NCBI RefSeq assembly: GCF_022682495.2
Contig: NC_071389.1
Location: 44,282,239-44,346,238, forward strand
Origin: Desmodus rotundus
Taxonomy: Eukaryota; Chordata; Mammalia; Chiroptera; Phyllostomidae
DNA: 64,000 nt
Direction: 5' to 3'
The notes under the pieces were generated by a model that worked only from the letters and a program-made list of their open reading frames with translations, had not been told where the DNA came from and searched no databases. A program made the position numbers and the translations under genes. Each line of letters begins with the position of its first letter. Positions within the stretch are counted from its first letter, which is position 1. Positions 1-10,559 of this stretch are shown here, one piece after another.

Positions 1-265
1 GCTGGAACCCGGGGTCAGCTCTTCTTGCTTTCTTTGTTCTGACTTGAAACTTGGAGAGAGTCTCTGTTCTTTGCAATCCAAAGTCTAGCTGACTCAAAAC
101 ACACAAAGGTACACGATGTGTTATAAGAGATGCATTGTCCTCAATCTCACCTCTCCTCTCAAGTAAAATTCCAGTATTTCGTTCCTCCGTGATACAGATT
201 GCCCTCAGCCTAAATTTTTTCTTTAAAAATGAGCATACCCTAGGGAAAGATAACAGATTAAGCCT

Positions 266-760
266 GGGTTAGTCAGAGTCCAGTCAGGAAACAGAACTCA
301 ATAGAGAGGATTCAATTCAGAGAATTTGTTACAGAGGTGACTGGAGGGCAGAAAGGACAACCAGAGGAAGGTAAGGTGAGCCAGAAATGAATGAAATCAG
401 GAGGAGATGGCATAACCAGCGTCTAGGACCAGAGCTGCGCGGTGGGAGCTGGAACCTTGGAGGAGGGGCTATCTGTGGTGCCACATAGCCTCCATCATCA
501 GGTATGAGCCCGCAGCAAGGGCTGCCTGCCACCGATTGATGGGTGCTCAGTGGGAAGCAGGACCACAGAGGAGATGCAACTGGGGCTAGAGGTGCTGCCT
601 GGAGCTGAGAAAAAGGGAGCAACACCCTGGCTTCTCCCCAGACTATGCCCTCCACTTCCTAAGAGTGCCTCCCACTGTCTGAACTTGGCCGGAATCCTGT
701 GGACCAAGGAACCTAAGAAACATTCACAAGCGTGACCATGAGACCCAGTACAGAGCCAGA
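266..760. repeat. Possible old interspersed repeat, unclassified
   Basis: The opening 'gtcagagtccagtcaggaaacagaa' style text and the purine-rich body recall an old dispersed mammalian repeat, but I cannot name the family. Several short frames on both strands cross it and none looks coding. Bases 1-265 show nothing recognisable. Confidence 0.3.
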
Positions 761-984
761 GAGTGGTGGGAGTGGACCATAGAGCCAGTATAAGTATCCC
801 TCACCTCTGGGAGAGTGACTGGCACAGAGCGGGTGTCTGAGAAATGACGTCGAATTGAAACAATCATTTGTATTCTCTCTCTATCAATGAACCCTTTACC
901 TTGTCCCCCCATCCAAGCATTATGGGAGGTTACTGCCCATGCCGAGAGCATGTAAAACTACAATTGGAAAAATTACGCTAGAAC

Positions 985-1240
985 TTAGGCTAGAGACAGA
1001 TTTGCTGATCTTACCTTGTGTCAGGCACCGTGGTAAGCACTTTCTATGGGTAATTTCATTTAATCCTAAAAACAAGTATTAGGTTGAACCATACGGAATT
1101 GTTATTCCTATAGGTCGAAATGGTGAAATAGTGAAAATTTCATATGCTTCCACCCTATACATAGGTCAGCTCTTATGATTGTTATTCTCATTATACAGAT
1201 GAGAAACCTGAGACTTGAGAAGGTAACTCAACCACGGTCT
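985..1240 (-). repeat. MIR SINE, antisense, split by a MITE
   Basis: The left part (985-1077) has the antisense MIR tail 'gtcaggcaccgtggtaagcac'. The right part (1162-1240) has the core 'attatacagatgagaaacc'. The two halves are separated by the 80-bp palindromic element at 1078-1161, so the MIR is the older insertion. Confidence 0.6.
1078..1161. mobile_element. Small mariner-like MITE
   Basis: The ends are imperfect inverted repeats: left 'taggttgaaccatacggaatt' region (1080-1100), right the complement of 'aatttcatatgcttccaccctata' region (1137-1160). 'ta' flanks both sides. The length and 'taggttg' start resemble MADE-type mariner derivatives. It has no coding capacity and could fold into a hairpin. 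The subfamily is not known to me. Confidence 0.5.
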
Positions 1241-1242
1241 CA

Positions 1243-1395
1243 GACCTGCGCTTCTCAAACTGTACTGTGCAGAGGAACCACGGGGCTTGTTGAAGTGTGG
1301 GTGCTGGCTCAGTACACCTTGGGGAGCTGAGATGCTGTACTCCCACACATCCCCAGGTGGCTCCTGCTCATCTGTGGACCACACGCTGAGTAGCG
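1243..1395 (+). mobile_element. MER5A-like hAT-Charlie fragment
   Basis: It starts 'cttctcaaactgtactgtgc', continues through 'gaaccacggggcttgttgaa', and ends with 'ctgtggaccacacgctgagtag'. These are the expected start, middle and end of the non-autonomous MER5A transposon in sense orientation. Nearly the whole element is present. Confidence 0.7.
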
Positions 1396-1437
1396 AAAAT
1401 AGTTAATAGGTGATTTGAGTTTACCTGACTCCTAAGG

Positions 1438-1627
1438 CAGCAGTCCCAACCATTTGGGCACCAGGGACCGGTTTCATGGAAAACAATTTTTCCACGCACA
1501 GCAGAGCAGGGGATGGTTTCAGGATAATTCAAGCCCATGGCATTCAAGCTCACCTCCTGCTGTGTGGCCCAGTTCCCAAAAGGCCACAGACAGCACAGGT
1601 CTGCAGCCTGGAGGTTGGGGACCCCTG
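1438..1627 (+). mobile_element. Non-autonomous hAT transposon with 8-bp duplication
   Basis: The element begins 'cagcagtcccaacc' and ends 'ggttggggacccctg', which are inverted repeats of each other with small changes. It is flanked by 'tcctaagg' (1430-1437) and 'ccctaagg' (1628-1635), a 7/8-matching 8-bp target-site duplication as expected for hAT elements. The interior ('caccagggaccggtttcatgg', 'cacctcctgctgtgtggcc') matches a common mammalian hAT MITE of the Tip100/Charlie group. There is no transposase. Confidence 0.8.
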
Positions 1628-1786
1628 CCCTAAGGGACCCCTAGAATTGAAATAAGGATCAGGTAGGAAGGCTACCAAACAAGTTTGTACTATATTAATA
1701 TTTTAGAGTGGGACTTTTTCATTCAGAGTGCTTACTATGCATTGAACATATGCTAGGCACCCATTTGCCAACCAGAAGATGACTAC

Positions 1787-1868
1787 CCTCCCCTTCCCCC
1801 ATCCCTCCTTCCTCCCTCCCTTTCCTCCCTCCCTCCCTCCTCCTTCTCCTTCCATCCTTTTTTTCCCT
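1787..1868 (+). repeat. Polypyrimidine (CCTT/CCCT)n tract
   Basis: About 80 bases are almost pure C and T on the + strand, built from 'ccttcctccctccc' units. Confidence 0.9.
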
Positions 1869-2740
1869 TCACTTCTCTCTGTCGCTCCTTCTCTTTTCCC
1901 TTTGGTTGCTATTGTACTAGTTACATTTTTTTTCAGATGCAAATAAACTGACTAGTTTTGTTGACTCAAAAGAGGAATTGATCAGAAGACTATGCAGGCT
2001 CACAGAATTTACAGAAAGTCCAGAGGACCACACTTGAAACAGATGCTTGAACCAAGACAGCTCCAGAAGGCCAAGAAGCCAGAGCCCCAGCCCCTGTCGT
2101 CTGGAGGGGCTGTGGCCAGGACACAGCCTTCTGGTACAGACATGGCCACTCCAGCCAGAGACACCCCTCTGCCCCCTACAACAGATGCTGGTATAAATAA
2201 TTTTAATGACTGTTCACTTTTCCACCATCCCATAGGAGTCCAAGTCCAGGGCAAGAGGGTTCAATTGGCTGATTTTGGGTTTTACGCCAGAGCTGTGGCT
2301 GCCGGGGACCAGGAGGAGGCAGGGCACGGCCATCACCAGGCTGCGCTCTGCGGGCGCTGCTCTAATAGAAAGGGGGGTCATGCCGGGCAACCTGACCTGC
2401 CAATATGCAGCTGTGCAGGGCTTGTCTCCTTTCCTGTGCCTTCTAGAAAAGAGAAAAGATCTCAGCTGCTCTGCAATTACTGAGAACCTCAAGGAAAAAA
2501 AATGACAAGCACAGCCCATGTGGCTGAGAGCCTAATGACCACAGTTTAAACAACACCAAGACTTTTTTTTATCTGCTCAGCTGCAGGAGAAAGGGAGAAA
2601 GGAAAAAAGTTTTTACCCTGATTTCAGAATCTGTTGATGAAAGTTTCGAAGCACTTGCTGATGACTAAACGGCTCTGTAAACCAAATGTGGCTCTCTGTA
2701 GTTCATCATGGGCAGAGGGGCTTATAGCAAACGTCTGTAC
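1869..2740. other. Unique sequence, nothing recognised
   Basis: A 163-codon frame opens at 1992 and ends at 2483, but I recognise no domain in it and it has no splice or promoter context. 'ataaataattttaatgac' near 2193 is AT-rich unique DNA. Confidence 0.5.
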
Positions 2741-3010
2741 TGCTCTGGCTGGGTGGTTCAGTGGGTTGGAGCATCATCCCATATACCAAAGGGTTATGGG
2801 TTTGATTCCCTGTCAGGGCACCTATCTAGGTTGCATGTTCCATCCTTGGCTGAGTGTGAATGGGAGGCAAACAATTGATATTTCTCTCTCATATTGATGT
2901 TTGTCTCTCTCTTTCCCTTTGCCTCTCTCTAAAATCTATAAACGTATCCTCGGTTGAGGATGGAAGGGAGGAAGGAAGGAAGGAAGGTAGGAAGGAAGGA
3001 AGGAAGGAAG
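2741..3010 (+). mobile_element. VES SINE with (GGAA)n tail
   Basis: The tRNA-like head 'tctggctgggtggttcagtgg' is followed by a box-B-like 'gggtttgattccctgtcaggg', a CT-rich stretch and 'tcggttgaggatgg'. The tail is a (GGAA)n run (2962-3010). Flanks 'acgtctgtac' (2731) and 'atgtctgccc' (3012) look like a worn target-site duplication. Short frames across this SINE are not genes. Confidence 0.85.
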
Positions 3011-3068
3011 GATGTCTGCCCTTCCTTTCTTCCCTGCTCTTTTATTCATGCTTTCATTAATGTATGTA

Positions 3069-3165
3069 TATATGTATTTCACAAATGTTTATTGAGTACT
3101 TCCTATTTTTCAAAACCTGTGCTCTGTGCAGAGGTAACAAAGATGAACAAAAGAGAATTCCGTAG
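3069..3165 (-). repeat. L2 LINE 3' end, antisense
   Basis: 'aaatgtttattgagtacttcc' followed by 'ggtaacaaagatgaacaaaag' is the complement of the L2 3' end. Confidence 0.6.
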
Positions 3166-3754
3166 GAGGAGCTCTGAGAGAATGAGACTGTAGGATATGA
3201 TTGTGATAAAATGAAACTATTGTACAGTTAGTCCTGGAAGGTTCCGGGAATTGGGGGAATTTTTTTTTTATGTGGATCAGTAAAACATGTCTACCCCCAG
3301 TTGGCAGATTTACTACTGAAAACAAAACATTCTTAGCTGCAAAGTTATCAGGATGTTTTCAAGGCAAGAAGCTCCCAGCCTTAACCATACAGAGCAAGTC
3401 GCCTGCCATTTGTCACCAGTAGGGGACGACAGCACGATGGATTAAAACAGGCCCTTGGAGAAGAAAACCGACAGGAAACATTTAACCTCCTCATGTAGGA
3501 GCTGGGAAAATAAAGGCAGGCAGTAAAAAATAATTATATCTTTTCTCGTAGAAAGCTGTTTCAAAACTTTACAGTCTGTTCTCAGGGAGTAGGTCCTTAT
3601 GTTAGTGAGGGAGGAAACTCGCGTAAAGAAACAAGGCCCAGCATAAAATCAGTGGAATTTAGGCGGCAATTACGAGAGCCTAGGGGACAAAAACCTAACA
3701 AAAATATTCCTCGGTGTTAAAATATAATGTGTCTTTATGGACCAATTGATTAGC
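3166..3754. other. Unique sequence
   Basis: No repeat family was recognised. The stretch holds a CTCF-like site at 3416 and AT-rich text around 3520-3540. Confidence 0.5.
3416..3429 (+). promoter_or_regulatory. Possible CTCF site
   Basis: 'ccagtaggggacga' agrees with the CTCF core CCASYAGRKGGCRS at 12 of 14 positions, in unique DNA. It is motif evidence only. Confidence 0.3.
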
Positions 3755-3830
3755 AGTATTTATAGAGCAACTACTTGCTGGTGTTCTAGGAACCAGTGTG
3801 GCATTCAAAGAAGGCAACCTACCTTCAAGA
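3755..3830 (-). repeat. L2 fragment, antisense
   Basis: 'tatttatagagcaactacttg' through 'aacctaccttcaagag' parallels the antisense L2 3' end, strongly decayed. Confidence 0.45.
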
Positions 3831-4344
3831 GAAATATAAAATTATTATTTTTTTAACTGAGCATATAACAATAAGATTAACATTTTAATTCTGGAGTCTA
3901 CTTTATACCGTATTTAAAGGCACGTGGAGTGTTCAGGGCAACTTTGGGTTGCTGGCTTCCACAAACCTCTCTGTACTCATGGAATGTAAGGTTATTTCCA
4001 TCGTTGAGTTGTCTCATTAATCAATGAATCAATAGTGCATAAACACCCCTGGGTTGGAAAACAGAGAGATTGAGATCTCAAAGGCATGCTGTCTGCCCAG
4101 AAGCACTTGCGATCCGGTTAGAGAAGGAAACTCGGGAACAAACATGGTACTTCATAATGAAGGAAAGAGCCAGGCAGGTGGTCTGGACAGACGGTCAGGG
4201 TGACAGAGGACTCTCTAGTGCAGGGGACGAAGGGTGGCCTTTCCAGTCAGCCGCATCCCGACTCTCGCTGTGGTGGTGTGCGGGGGAGGACGGCAGGGCT
4301 GGGCAGGTCCTCTCCCTCACCAGGAAGTCACTGGGGCTCCAGAG
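3831..4344. other. Unique sequence
   Basis: The first half is AT-rich, the second half more GC-rich. Overlapping frames at 4070-4552 are unconvincing because they run into the MIR copies that follow. Confidence 0.4.
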
Positions 4345-4515
4345 ACAGAATACTGAGTTCCATGCTGGAACCAGACCCTCATCTCTGCGGGAACTCGGGC
4401 AGTTCACCTCTCTGAGCCTCAGTTTTCTTATCAGTCAAGCGGCCATTATCAAAGAGTGCCGACTTCATGGAGTGGCTGTGTGGATGACACAGGTAACCCA
4501 TGAAAAGTATTTAGT
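4345..4515 (+). repeat. MIR SINE
   Basis: 'gaactcgggcagttcacctctctgagcctcag' region followed by 'ttttcttatcagtcaagcgg' gives the MIR core and downstream part in sense. Confidence 0.65.
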
Positions 4516-4550
4516 CCGCTATCTGGTGCATTATCAGATTTTATTATATT

Positions 4551-4686
4551 GACGGTGCCTCAGTTTCCTTTTCTGTAAATGGGAGATAATCATGGCCATA
4601 TTTCATAGGGCCATTGCAAGTGTTAAGTGTAACGAAGAATGTAAATTGTTGAGCACAGTTCTCGGCACATAATAAATATTTAAGAA
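4551..4686 (+). repeat. MIR SINE, 3' half
   Basis: 'tgcctcagtttccttttctg' leads to 'cggcacataataaatattta', the MIR tail. A separate copy from the MIR just upstream. Confidence 0.7.
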
Positions 4687-4714
4687 CTCCTGTGAGCGAA
4701 AGAGAAAATCGCTT

Positions 4715-4860
4715 CATGCCAGTGGAGCCAGGGCAGGCTCCTGGAGGACACAACTGCTGACGGATGGATGGTTTCGGGAAAGGGGAGGTGTTCCAGGCAG
4801 CGGCACACACATAGAGGCAAGGCATGGAGGTGGAAAGGAGGGCACGCCCCGTGCAGGGCA
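4715..4860 (-). repeat. L2 fragment, antisense
   Basis: 'caggctcctggaggacacaac' and 'ggtgttccaggcagcggcac' are antisense L2 landmarks. Confidence 0.5.
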
Positions 4861-4944
4861 GGGTCCCTGAAGGGAGTCCCTGATCAAACCAGAATCTCAG
4901 ACAGGCCATTCGATCCAAGGATTAGATTCAATTTTGGCAGCAAC

Positions 4945-5040
4945 CAAACTTGTTGCTAGGTCATGAGACAAATCACTTCAACAAGCCGCTTCCCGCTCTG
5001 GGCCTCAGCTTCTGGGCTGGAGGGGTTGGACCGGAATGGT
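4945..5040 (+). repeat. MIR fragment
   Basis: 'gagacaaatcacttcaacaa' and 'ctctgggcctcagcttc' resemble the middle of MIR. Weak. Confidence 0.4.
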
Positions 5041-5239
5041 GCCTCATCAGGGACTCTTTCAGTGCTGACACTGTACCCAAGTCCAAGGTTGCTCCACAGT
5101 GGACTGAAATAAACATGTGAGCATACATGTTTGCACAACTCCAGAGGACTTTGAAATTCACATGCGAATATTTCAGCGCTTACACCTGCAGGCAGTTTCC
5201 TTGAAGTTGTTTGTTCATTTTTTAAATTCCTCCATCCAT

Positions 5240-5300
5240 CTATTCCTCTATCAAGTGTTTCCTGAGCACCCACTATATGCAAAATACTGCTCTAGATGCC
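5240..5300 (-). repeat. L2/MIR tail, antisense
   Basis: 'tgtttcctgagcacccactat' and 'aatactgctctagatgcc' match the complement of the common L2/MIR 3' tail. Confidence 0.45.
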
Positions 5301-5304
5301 AGGG

Positions 5305-5755
5305 CTTTCTTTCTAAAACCAGGATCTGACTACGTCACAGCCCTGCTTATATGCTTTCAGCGACTTCCCATTGCCAAGTGCAAACTCCAGGTCACACACA
5401 CCACGTACATGCTCACCTGCATGCTTCTGTTTATGCAGTTTCTCTACTTTGGCTTGTCCCTCCCAATGATCTAGATGTTTTGAACTTTCCTTCTTCTCTG
5501 AACTTGACAGCAAACCTGCCTAAGTTCCCGTCCCTACCCCATACTTGCAGAACGCTCTCTTCTCTGGGCTTATACAACACTGTACCACCTCCGTTACTGC
5601 TCTTGTAGCTTTTTATGTTAGTTCATTGTTTATGTAGATTTTTCTCCTGCTAGATTTTGAATTCAATAAAGTTTTATTCATCTTAGTAACCTCGGCACCT
5701 AGCATCGTGCTTGGCACATGAGAGAGAATGAAATATTTGATGAATTCCCTTGTTG
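5305..5755 (+). repeat. L2 LINE 3' portion
   Basis: 'cttcccattgccaagtgcaaac' region, then 'ttgaattcaataaagtttta', 'ggcacctagcatcgtgcttgg' and 'gatgaattc' follow the order of the L2 3' end in sense. Frames on either strand here are L2 shadows. Confidence 0.65.
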
Positions 5756-5794
5756 AAACTTTGGAAGTGGATGAGAATGGTTAATATGAATTAT

Positions 5795-5990
5795 GACATC
5801 AATAGTAACAACCTTTTAGCATATATTTCTTATATGCTGAGCTCTGAGTCAAGAGCTTTATATCTGCGATCTGTTTAGTTTTCAACCTCCTGACGCCCTG
5901 CGAGGTGGGGGAACAGGGAACTGGTGAGAGGCATGCTGTGTCTGGAGTTAGGGAGCCAGGGTTTGCACTCAGCTCCGCACGTTAAGTTGT
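5795..5990 (-). repeat. MIR SINE, antisense
   Basis: 'tatatgctgagctctgagtc' and 'ggagccagggtttgcactc' are antisense MIR landmarks at the right spacing. Confidence 0.6.
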
Positions 5991-6164
5991 GTCCTTCTGC
6001 TCTGTGTGCGTCATAGGAGGGTTTAACTGACAGGGCAAGTGGAGTTCGATGTCCCCTCTGTTTGCAAAGCCAATGAGCTGCGTCTGCCTGGGGAGGGGGC
6101 ACCTTTTCCAAATGTAGTAAAAAAGCACCCTAAGGGGGCTCTTGCTCATCTGGCCACACCCCTG

Positions 6165-6355
6165 GCCAGCTATGGCCTTGTACGAGTTTCTTTACTCTGC
6201 TTTTCGCCTTGACTTCCTCATCTGTACAGTGGAGTTCCAGCACCGCCACCCTCAGGGGGTCCTTGTTAGGGTGGGGTGGGATAATGTGTGATATGCTTGA
6301 ACCCATCTAACGTACGTATTCAATAAATGCTAGTTAATGTTATTATTAGCGGTAA
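6165..6355 (+). repeat. MIR SINE
   Basis: 'acttcctcatctgtacagtgg' and 'cgtattcaataaatgctagtta' give the MIR core and tail in sense. Confidence 0.65.
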
Positions 6356-6820
6356 TAGCCTTATTTGCCAAACAAGAGAATTTCAGGAGAAAAGAGGTGG
6401 CAGAGAGCAGAACATGACAGTGTTCCTCCATTCAGAGGCATGAGAAGGAGCCAGGAGAGAGAAGGGCTGACATCGTTGAGCAAGAGTGGGTTTGAGGAGA
6501 GGCTGGTTAGGTGTTTGATGCTTCCCAGAGATTGAGTTGGAAGAGGCAGAGAAAACTCCCCTGGACTGGGCAGTTGGAGGTCAGGAGTGACCTCGGAATG
6601 AAAACTGTCAGGACAGCAGTGGGAGAGGACACCAGATTGCTGTGTGTCAAGGAACTAGTGAGTGATAAGGGAGCAAGAGTAGCTCCGGCCTATTCCTCAG
6701 AAAAGAGGTGGTGAATGGTCAGAGCCAAACAGGTCTGTTGCTTTAAAAGAATGAAGCATGGGTAACAGCTCACTCCCACATGCTTTATTTAGAGACACAG
6801 CTGGCCCCTTCCGAGGGCCA
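6356..6820. other. Unique or very old sequence
   Basis: Purine-rich text ('gcagagagcagaacatgac', 'aggagagagaagggctgac') may be a decayed antisense L2. No gene is evident. Confidence 0.35.
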
Positions 6821-6945
6821 GATCAATGGAGCTCTCAGGGAACGTGGACACCCCTTGCCCTACCTGACCCCTAAATGTGTCTAGAGAATTGGGCCATCTC
6901 TCCAGACTCCTGGGATGACAGGAAAGATGCCTTGCTCCACTACTC
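6821..6945 (+). repeat. Unclassified repeat, copy A
   Basis: This block starting 'gatcaatggagctctcaggg' and including 'attgggccatctctccagactcctgggatgacagg' (positions 6888-6923) is similar, roughly three quarters identical by eye, to 8811-8937 in the same orientation. I cannot assign a family. It is followed by unique DNA to 7264 that contains a (TTTA)n run at 6994-7016. Confidence 0.55.
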
Positions 6946-6993
6946 AGCTTCTAGATGGGACTCTCTTTAATTTAAAGAGAGGAGAACTGAAAA

Positions 6994-7016
6994 TTTTATT
7001 TATTTATTTATTTATT
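6994..7016 (+). repeat. (TTTA)n microsatellite
   Basis: Nearly six perfect 'ttta' units. Confidence 0.9.
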
Positions 7017-7264
7017 TTTGGCAGAGGTCAGCCACGAGAAGTGCAACATAGATAGGGGAACGGGATCAAGCACCCAGGTGAATGGATTTGTCCTTGGGGG
7101 AGCGAAGGGCAAGGAAAAAACAGGGGCGAAGACACATAGGCAAGTCAAGGTTATAGCAGAAGGAAGCTGAAGGATGGCCTGTTTTCTTGGAACAGGAAGG
7201 GGCAAGTTCTGCTGATGAGGAGAGGTGAAGGGCCTTTGAATGAAAATATTGTCTTCTCTGCACC

Positions 7265-7640
7265 CTCGTCAGTCAGAATAGGTTAAATACTGCAACAAAC
7301 AACCGCTGAGTTGTAGGGGTTTAACACAATTTAAGTTCAATTCTCCTCACATGAAGTCTTGTCAGTGTGGGTTCAGAGAGGTCTCTGCTCTGCGCAGCCC
7401 TCAGAGACCCGGACTCGCTCTGTTTTATAGCTCCCGTGGGACCTCAGAGTCCCGTCTGGACCTTCTGCATCTGCTGGCAAACACAGGACAAGAGGAAGAC
7501 CACAGAGGATGGTGTAGGGGACTTTGTAGGCCGCTCTTGGACGTGCTGTATGTCACTCTTGCCCACATTCCATTGGCCAAACCTCTGCCACCTGGCCAAT
7601 CCCAGCTGCAGGGGAGGCTTATCAAATGGTGTGCACAACA
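7265..7640 (-). repeat. MaLR (MLT1-like) LTR, antisense
   Basis: 'agaataggttaaatactgc', 'aacaaacaaccgctgagttg' and 'gggtttaacacaattt' complement the 3' end of an MLT1-type LTR. The right end 'cattccattggccaaacctc' is also typical. Two forward frames of 105 and 118 codons lie wholly in it and are not genes. Confidence 0.5.
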
Positions 7641-7644
7641 TTGT

Positions 7645-7722
7645 CTTGTCTGCGTCCTCAGTGCCTAGCACGGTGTCCGGAGTAGAGTCGATGCTCAGTA
7701 AGCGTCATTGTATAAATGCGTA
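7645..7722 (+). repeat. L2 3' tail
   Basis: 'agtgcctagcacggtgtccgg' then 'gatgctcagtaagcgtcattg' is the L2 3' terminus in sense. Confidence 0.6.
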
Positions 7723-8810
7723 GATGCATATTATCCTGTATCTCATGTGTTCCTCCCCACCATTCTCTCTCCCTGTGTCCTGCTTCAGGTTCATAAATAA
7801 CATAGACCTGACGTCCTGGACAAGAGCTAAAGGTTGGGCTGGTGTTTGGAGCCCTTCTTCCTGTGATGCTGATGTTCTACAGGGGTCCCTCCAGACTGTC
7901 TGCACCTGTAGGCTTGCCACGCGGGGCTGGCCTGCAGTGTGTGTCAGTAAAGCTGTCGAGTGATGCTGACTTGCTCTCGGAGATAAGGATCAGGGTCTTT
8001 TCTCCACTGCCCAGCACTATAACCAGTTGAACTAATCAGCCAGGAAGATACGTTAACCGATATCTGAGCTACAATTTCCAATTCACACATGAGCTGACCA
8101 GCCTATCATTTTGCTAACCAGCTCCCACCGGAACTACCCAGCCCTTCGCTAAACTAGCCAGTCCCAAGATGAAGAAACGAGTCACTGACTGAGCTAAACT
8201 TCCCTCAGTGAAGCCCAGGGTTCCAAATCAAACTTTGGCCACGAGTTGCCACGCAGAACTGGGATTGATCTTCTCTGTAACAATTATAATGGCCCTTTTA
8301 CTGATAACATGAGCTCCAGAAAGGGGAGGAAAGCTGGTGCCATGAGTCATAACTTCCCTAAAGGACAAATAAAGGGCTCCTTATCGAGCTGGCAAAACTT
8401 GCCTGCAAGCAGAGCATGAGGCAGAACCGTGTCGGGCAGGGAATGCCAGGGATATTTTTATAAACAACTCCAGAGATATCAACTATGTGGGGCCAGTGCA
8501 GAGATTCCCATATTTGCAGATGATATTCCATGAACAAGGGTGCTCACGAATGAGAGCGAGTGCCAACAAGCCCAAGAAGGAAGAGGGAAGCAGAGGCAGA
8601 TGCTTATAAAACAAGGCACTGTTTCAGACGTGGGGAGACGCAGAGGTGAGAGCGGACATCTCTGACTCGGCCAGCTCAGTGCGGGCAGCAGAGGCGGGTC
8701 TGGGTAGCTGGGTGCTGGGTGGCCAGTGCCAGAAGCCCTGCCCAGATGGAGGGGACCACAAGGATGAGGTCCCCGATGGTGAGGAGATGGGCATCCTTTT
8801 TAAAGGGATA
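7723..8810. other. Unique sequence with loose internal repetition
   Basis: No gene was recognised. Around 8020-8170 the text repeats motifs such as 'ctaaccagc', 'actacccagc' and 'aactagccag' at uneven spacing. 'caaataaagggctcc' at 8366 resembles a polyadenylation region, so an old LTR is possible but unproven. Confidence 0.35.
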
Positions 8811-8937
8811 GATCAGTGGAACCCTCGGGGAATATGATCCCTTCTACCCCACCTGAGCCCCAGATCTGTCTGGACAATTGGGCCATTCTCTCCCGACTCC
8901 TGAGATGACAGGCGGATGACTTACCCCAACTACCCAG
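8811..8937 (+). repeat. Unclassified repeat, copy B
   Basis: Partner of 6821-6945. It shares 'attgggccat', 'gactcctg' and 'gatgacagg' in the same order and spacing. The similarity stops within a few bases on either side, which suggests a dispersed repeat and not a long local duplication. Confidence 0.55.
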
Positions 8938-8984
8938 TCAGGGCTGCGCTGAGCTGCGCACAATAGGGTGACTCATTTCGAAGC

Positions 8985-9197
8985 AGCAGTCGTGATGTCA
9001 CGGAAAGAGGCCAGGATTTGTTTAGTGGGTTCTAATTCCTCCAATCACCTCTTAGAGCTGGTGGCCTTGTTCAGCCTCTTTGAGCTTCAGTTCCCTCTTC
9101 TTCAGAACAGTAATTCTATTTTGCAGGTTAGTGAGGATTTAATGAGACTGTACATGAAAAGAGCCTAACCCTCTGCTTAGAAAGCAGTAGATGCTTC
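8985..9197 (+). repeat. MIR SINE
   Basis: 'cttagagctggtggccttg', 'tttgagcttcagttccctc' and 'gtagatgcttcttata' follow the MIR order in sense. Confidence 0.6.
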
Positions 9198-9404
9198 TTA
9201 TAAATAGAGACAGACTCGTAGATGGAGTCTAGGATGACAGCTAAGGGGGCGGGGCAGGGGGCAGGTTAGAGGCTGGAGGGACAGATCAAAAAGGAAAAAG
9301 AACTCACAGACATGGACAACAGTGTGGTGACTGCAGGGAAGGAGGGGGTATAAGGGGCTAAATGGTAACGGGAAAAAATACAATAAAGATTAAATTTTTT
9401 TAAA
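9198..9404 (+). mobile_element. L1 3' UTR, 5'-truncated, bat type
   Basis: The sequence runs from 'agactcgtagatggagtct' through a G-rich tract (9246-9263), 'cagacatggacaacagtgtgg' and 'aatggtaacgggaaaaaat' to 'acaataaagattaaatttttt'. This is an L1 3' UTR with polyadenylation signal and A-rich tail. No ORF2 is left. The G-rich tract can in principle form a G-quadruplex, as is usual in L1 3' UTRs. Confidence 0.75.
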
Positions 9405-10104
9405 AAACTTGAAAAAATAATAATAAATGATTCCTTCCCTCCTCTACAAGCCCTACTCAGCGCTCTCCTGGCCAGGTTTAAGCCTTCCCTCCTCTCGCAT
9501 CATTACTGCAGTGACCGGCCTGACCCACGTGGGCCTGTGACAGCTCCAGCCTGCCTGGTAGAACTTCCAGCTACTCCCAGGCTGTGATCAAGACTCCAGC
9601 CCAACACCCTTATTCTTCTCTGATTCTGGGAAAGTACAGGTAGGCAAGGTACCGCCATGTAAGGAATCACGGGGTGGAGACTTAGGAACCGAGTCAGGTC
9701 TCACGTAAACGACCACGGCCTGCCTCATGGATGAAGTCAGGGGCAGCTGGGCTGCCCAGTCCTTCATGCCCACGTCTAACACTGTCCAAATTAATGTTCA
9801 GCTCTGCAGATGAAATATTCTAAAACACAGTGAGTTGGACTAAAAAAAGGGCTAAAATTCAGTTACGTTTATGCCACATAATTGACATGAGCTGAGGTGG
9901 TGTGAATGAGAGCTTGTTCGTGGACAACCAGGGAGTGTTCTGAATTCTCAAGTCAGGTTGGGATGGTGTCAACTGTGGGCCTAGGGCCCCTTTAGCACAT
10001 GCAGAACTGCAAGCTAGTGTTTATTGTAGAGGTGGCAGGGACCGGGGAGGATTCTCTGGATTACCTTTCCGGCACCTCCAGGGGTGCTTATGCATGTTAG
10101 ATGC
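9405..10104. other. Unique sequence, nothing recognised
   Basis: The stretch has moderate GC content, scattered CpGs near 9640-9720 and no convincing frame. Confidence 0.4.
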
Positions 10105-10512
10105 CCCCGTCTCCCACCTTCTTCACTCTCCCACTCCACTCCAGCCACCCTCTTCTTCCTGCTTGAATTCTCCAAGCATAACCTCCAGGAGCCTTGTTTC
10201 CACTCTTTCTCCTGCCCAGGGTTCTTCCCTCACCTCCTTCAGGACTCCCCTTATCAGACAGCCTGACTGACTATCTTTTATAAAATGGCAGCCCATTTCC
10301 GTCATCCTCTATCTCCTCATTGTGATGGTTTTCTTCTTAGAACTTGGCGTCAGGCCTATTGTTCATGTCTTGTTTACCATCGGTCTGCCCGCACTGGACG
10401 ACAAGCTCCACGAGGCCAAGATGTTGTTTTGTTCACTGCTGTCTTCTCATTCCTAGAACAGCTGAGCTGGTCGCAGGCCTCTCATAAATACTTGGCCAAT
10501 AAATACCTGAAT
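10105..10512 (+). repeat. L2 LINE 3' portion
   Basis: 'ctcacctccttcaggactcc', 'gacgacaagctccacgaggcc' and 'gccaataaatacctgaatt' follow the 3' end of L2 in sense. Confidence 0.65.
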
Positions 10513-10559
10513 TAACTTTCAGTTTGGTCTGTTGTTGATTTAGCGAATTAGGTAGAAAG

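Noticed and set aside
1992..2483. 163-codon + frame
   Set aside because: Low-complexity and Pro/Gly/Ala-rich without a recognised domain. A competing frame overlaps it.
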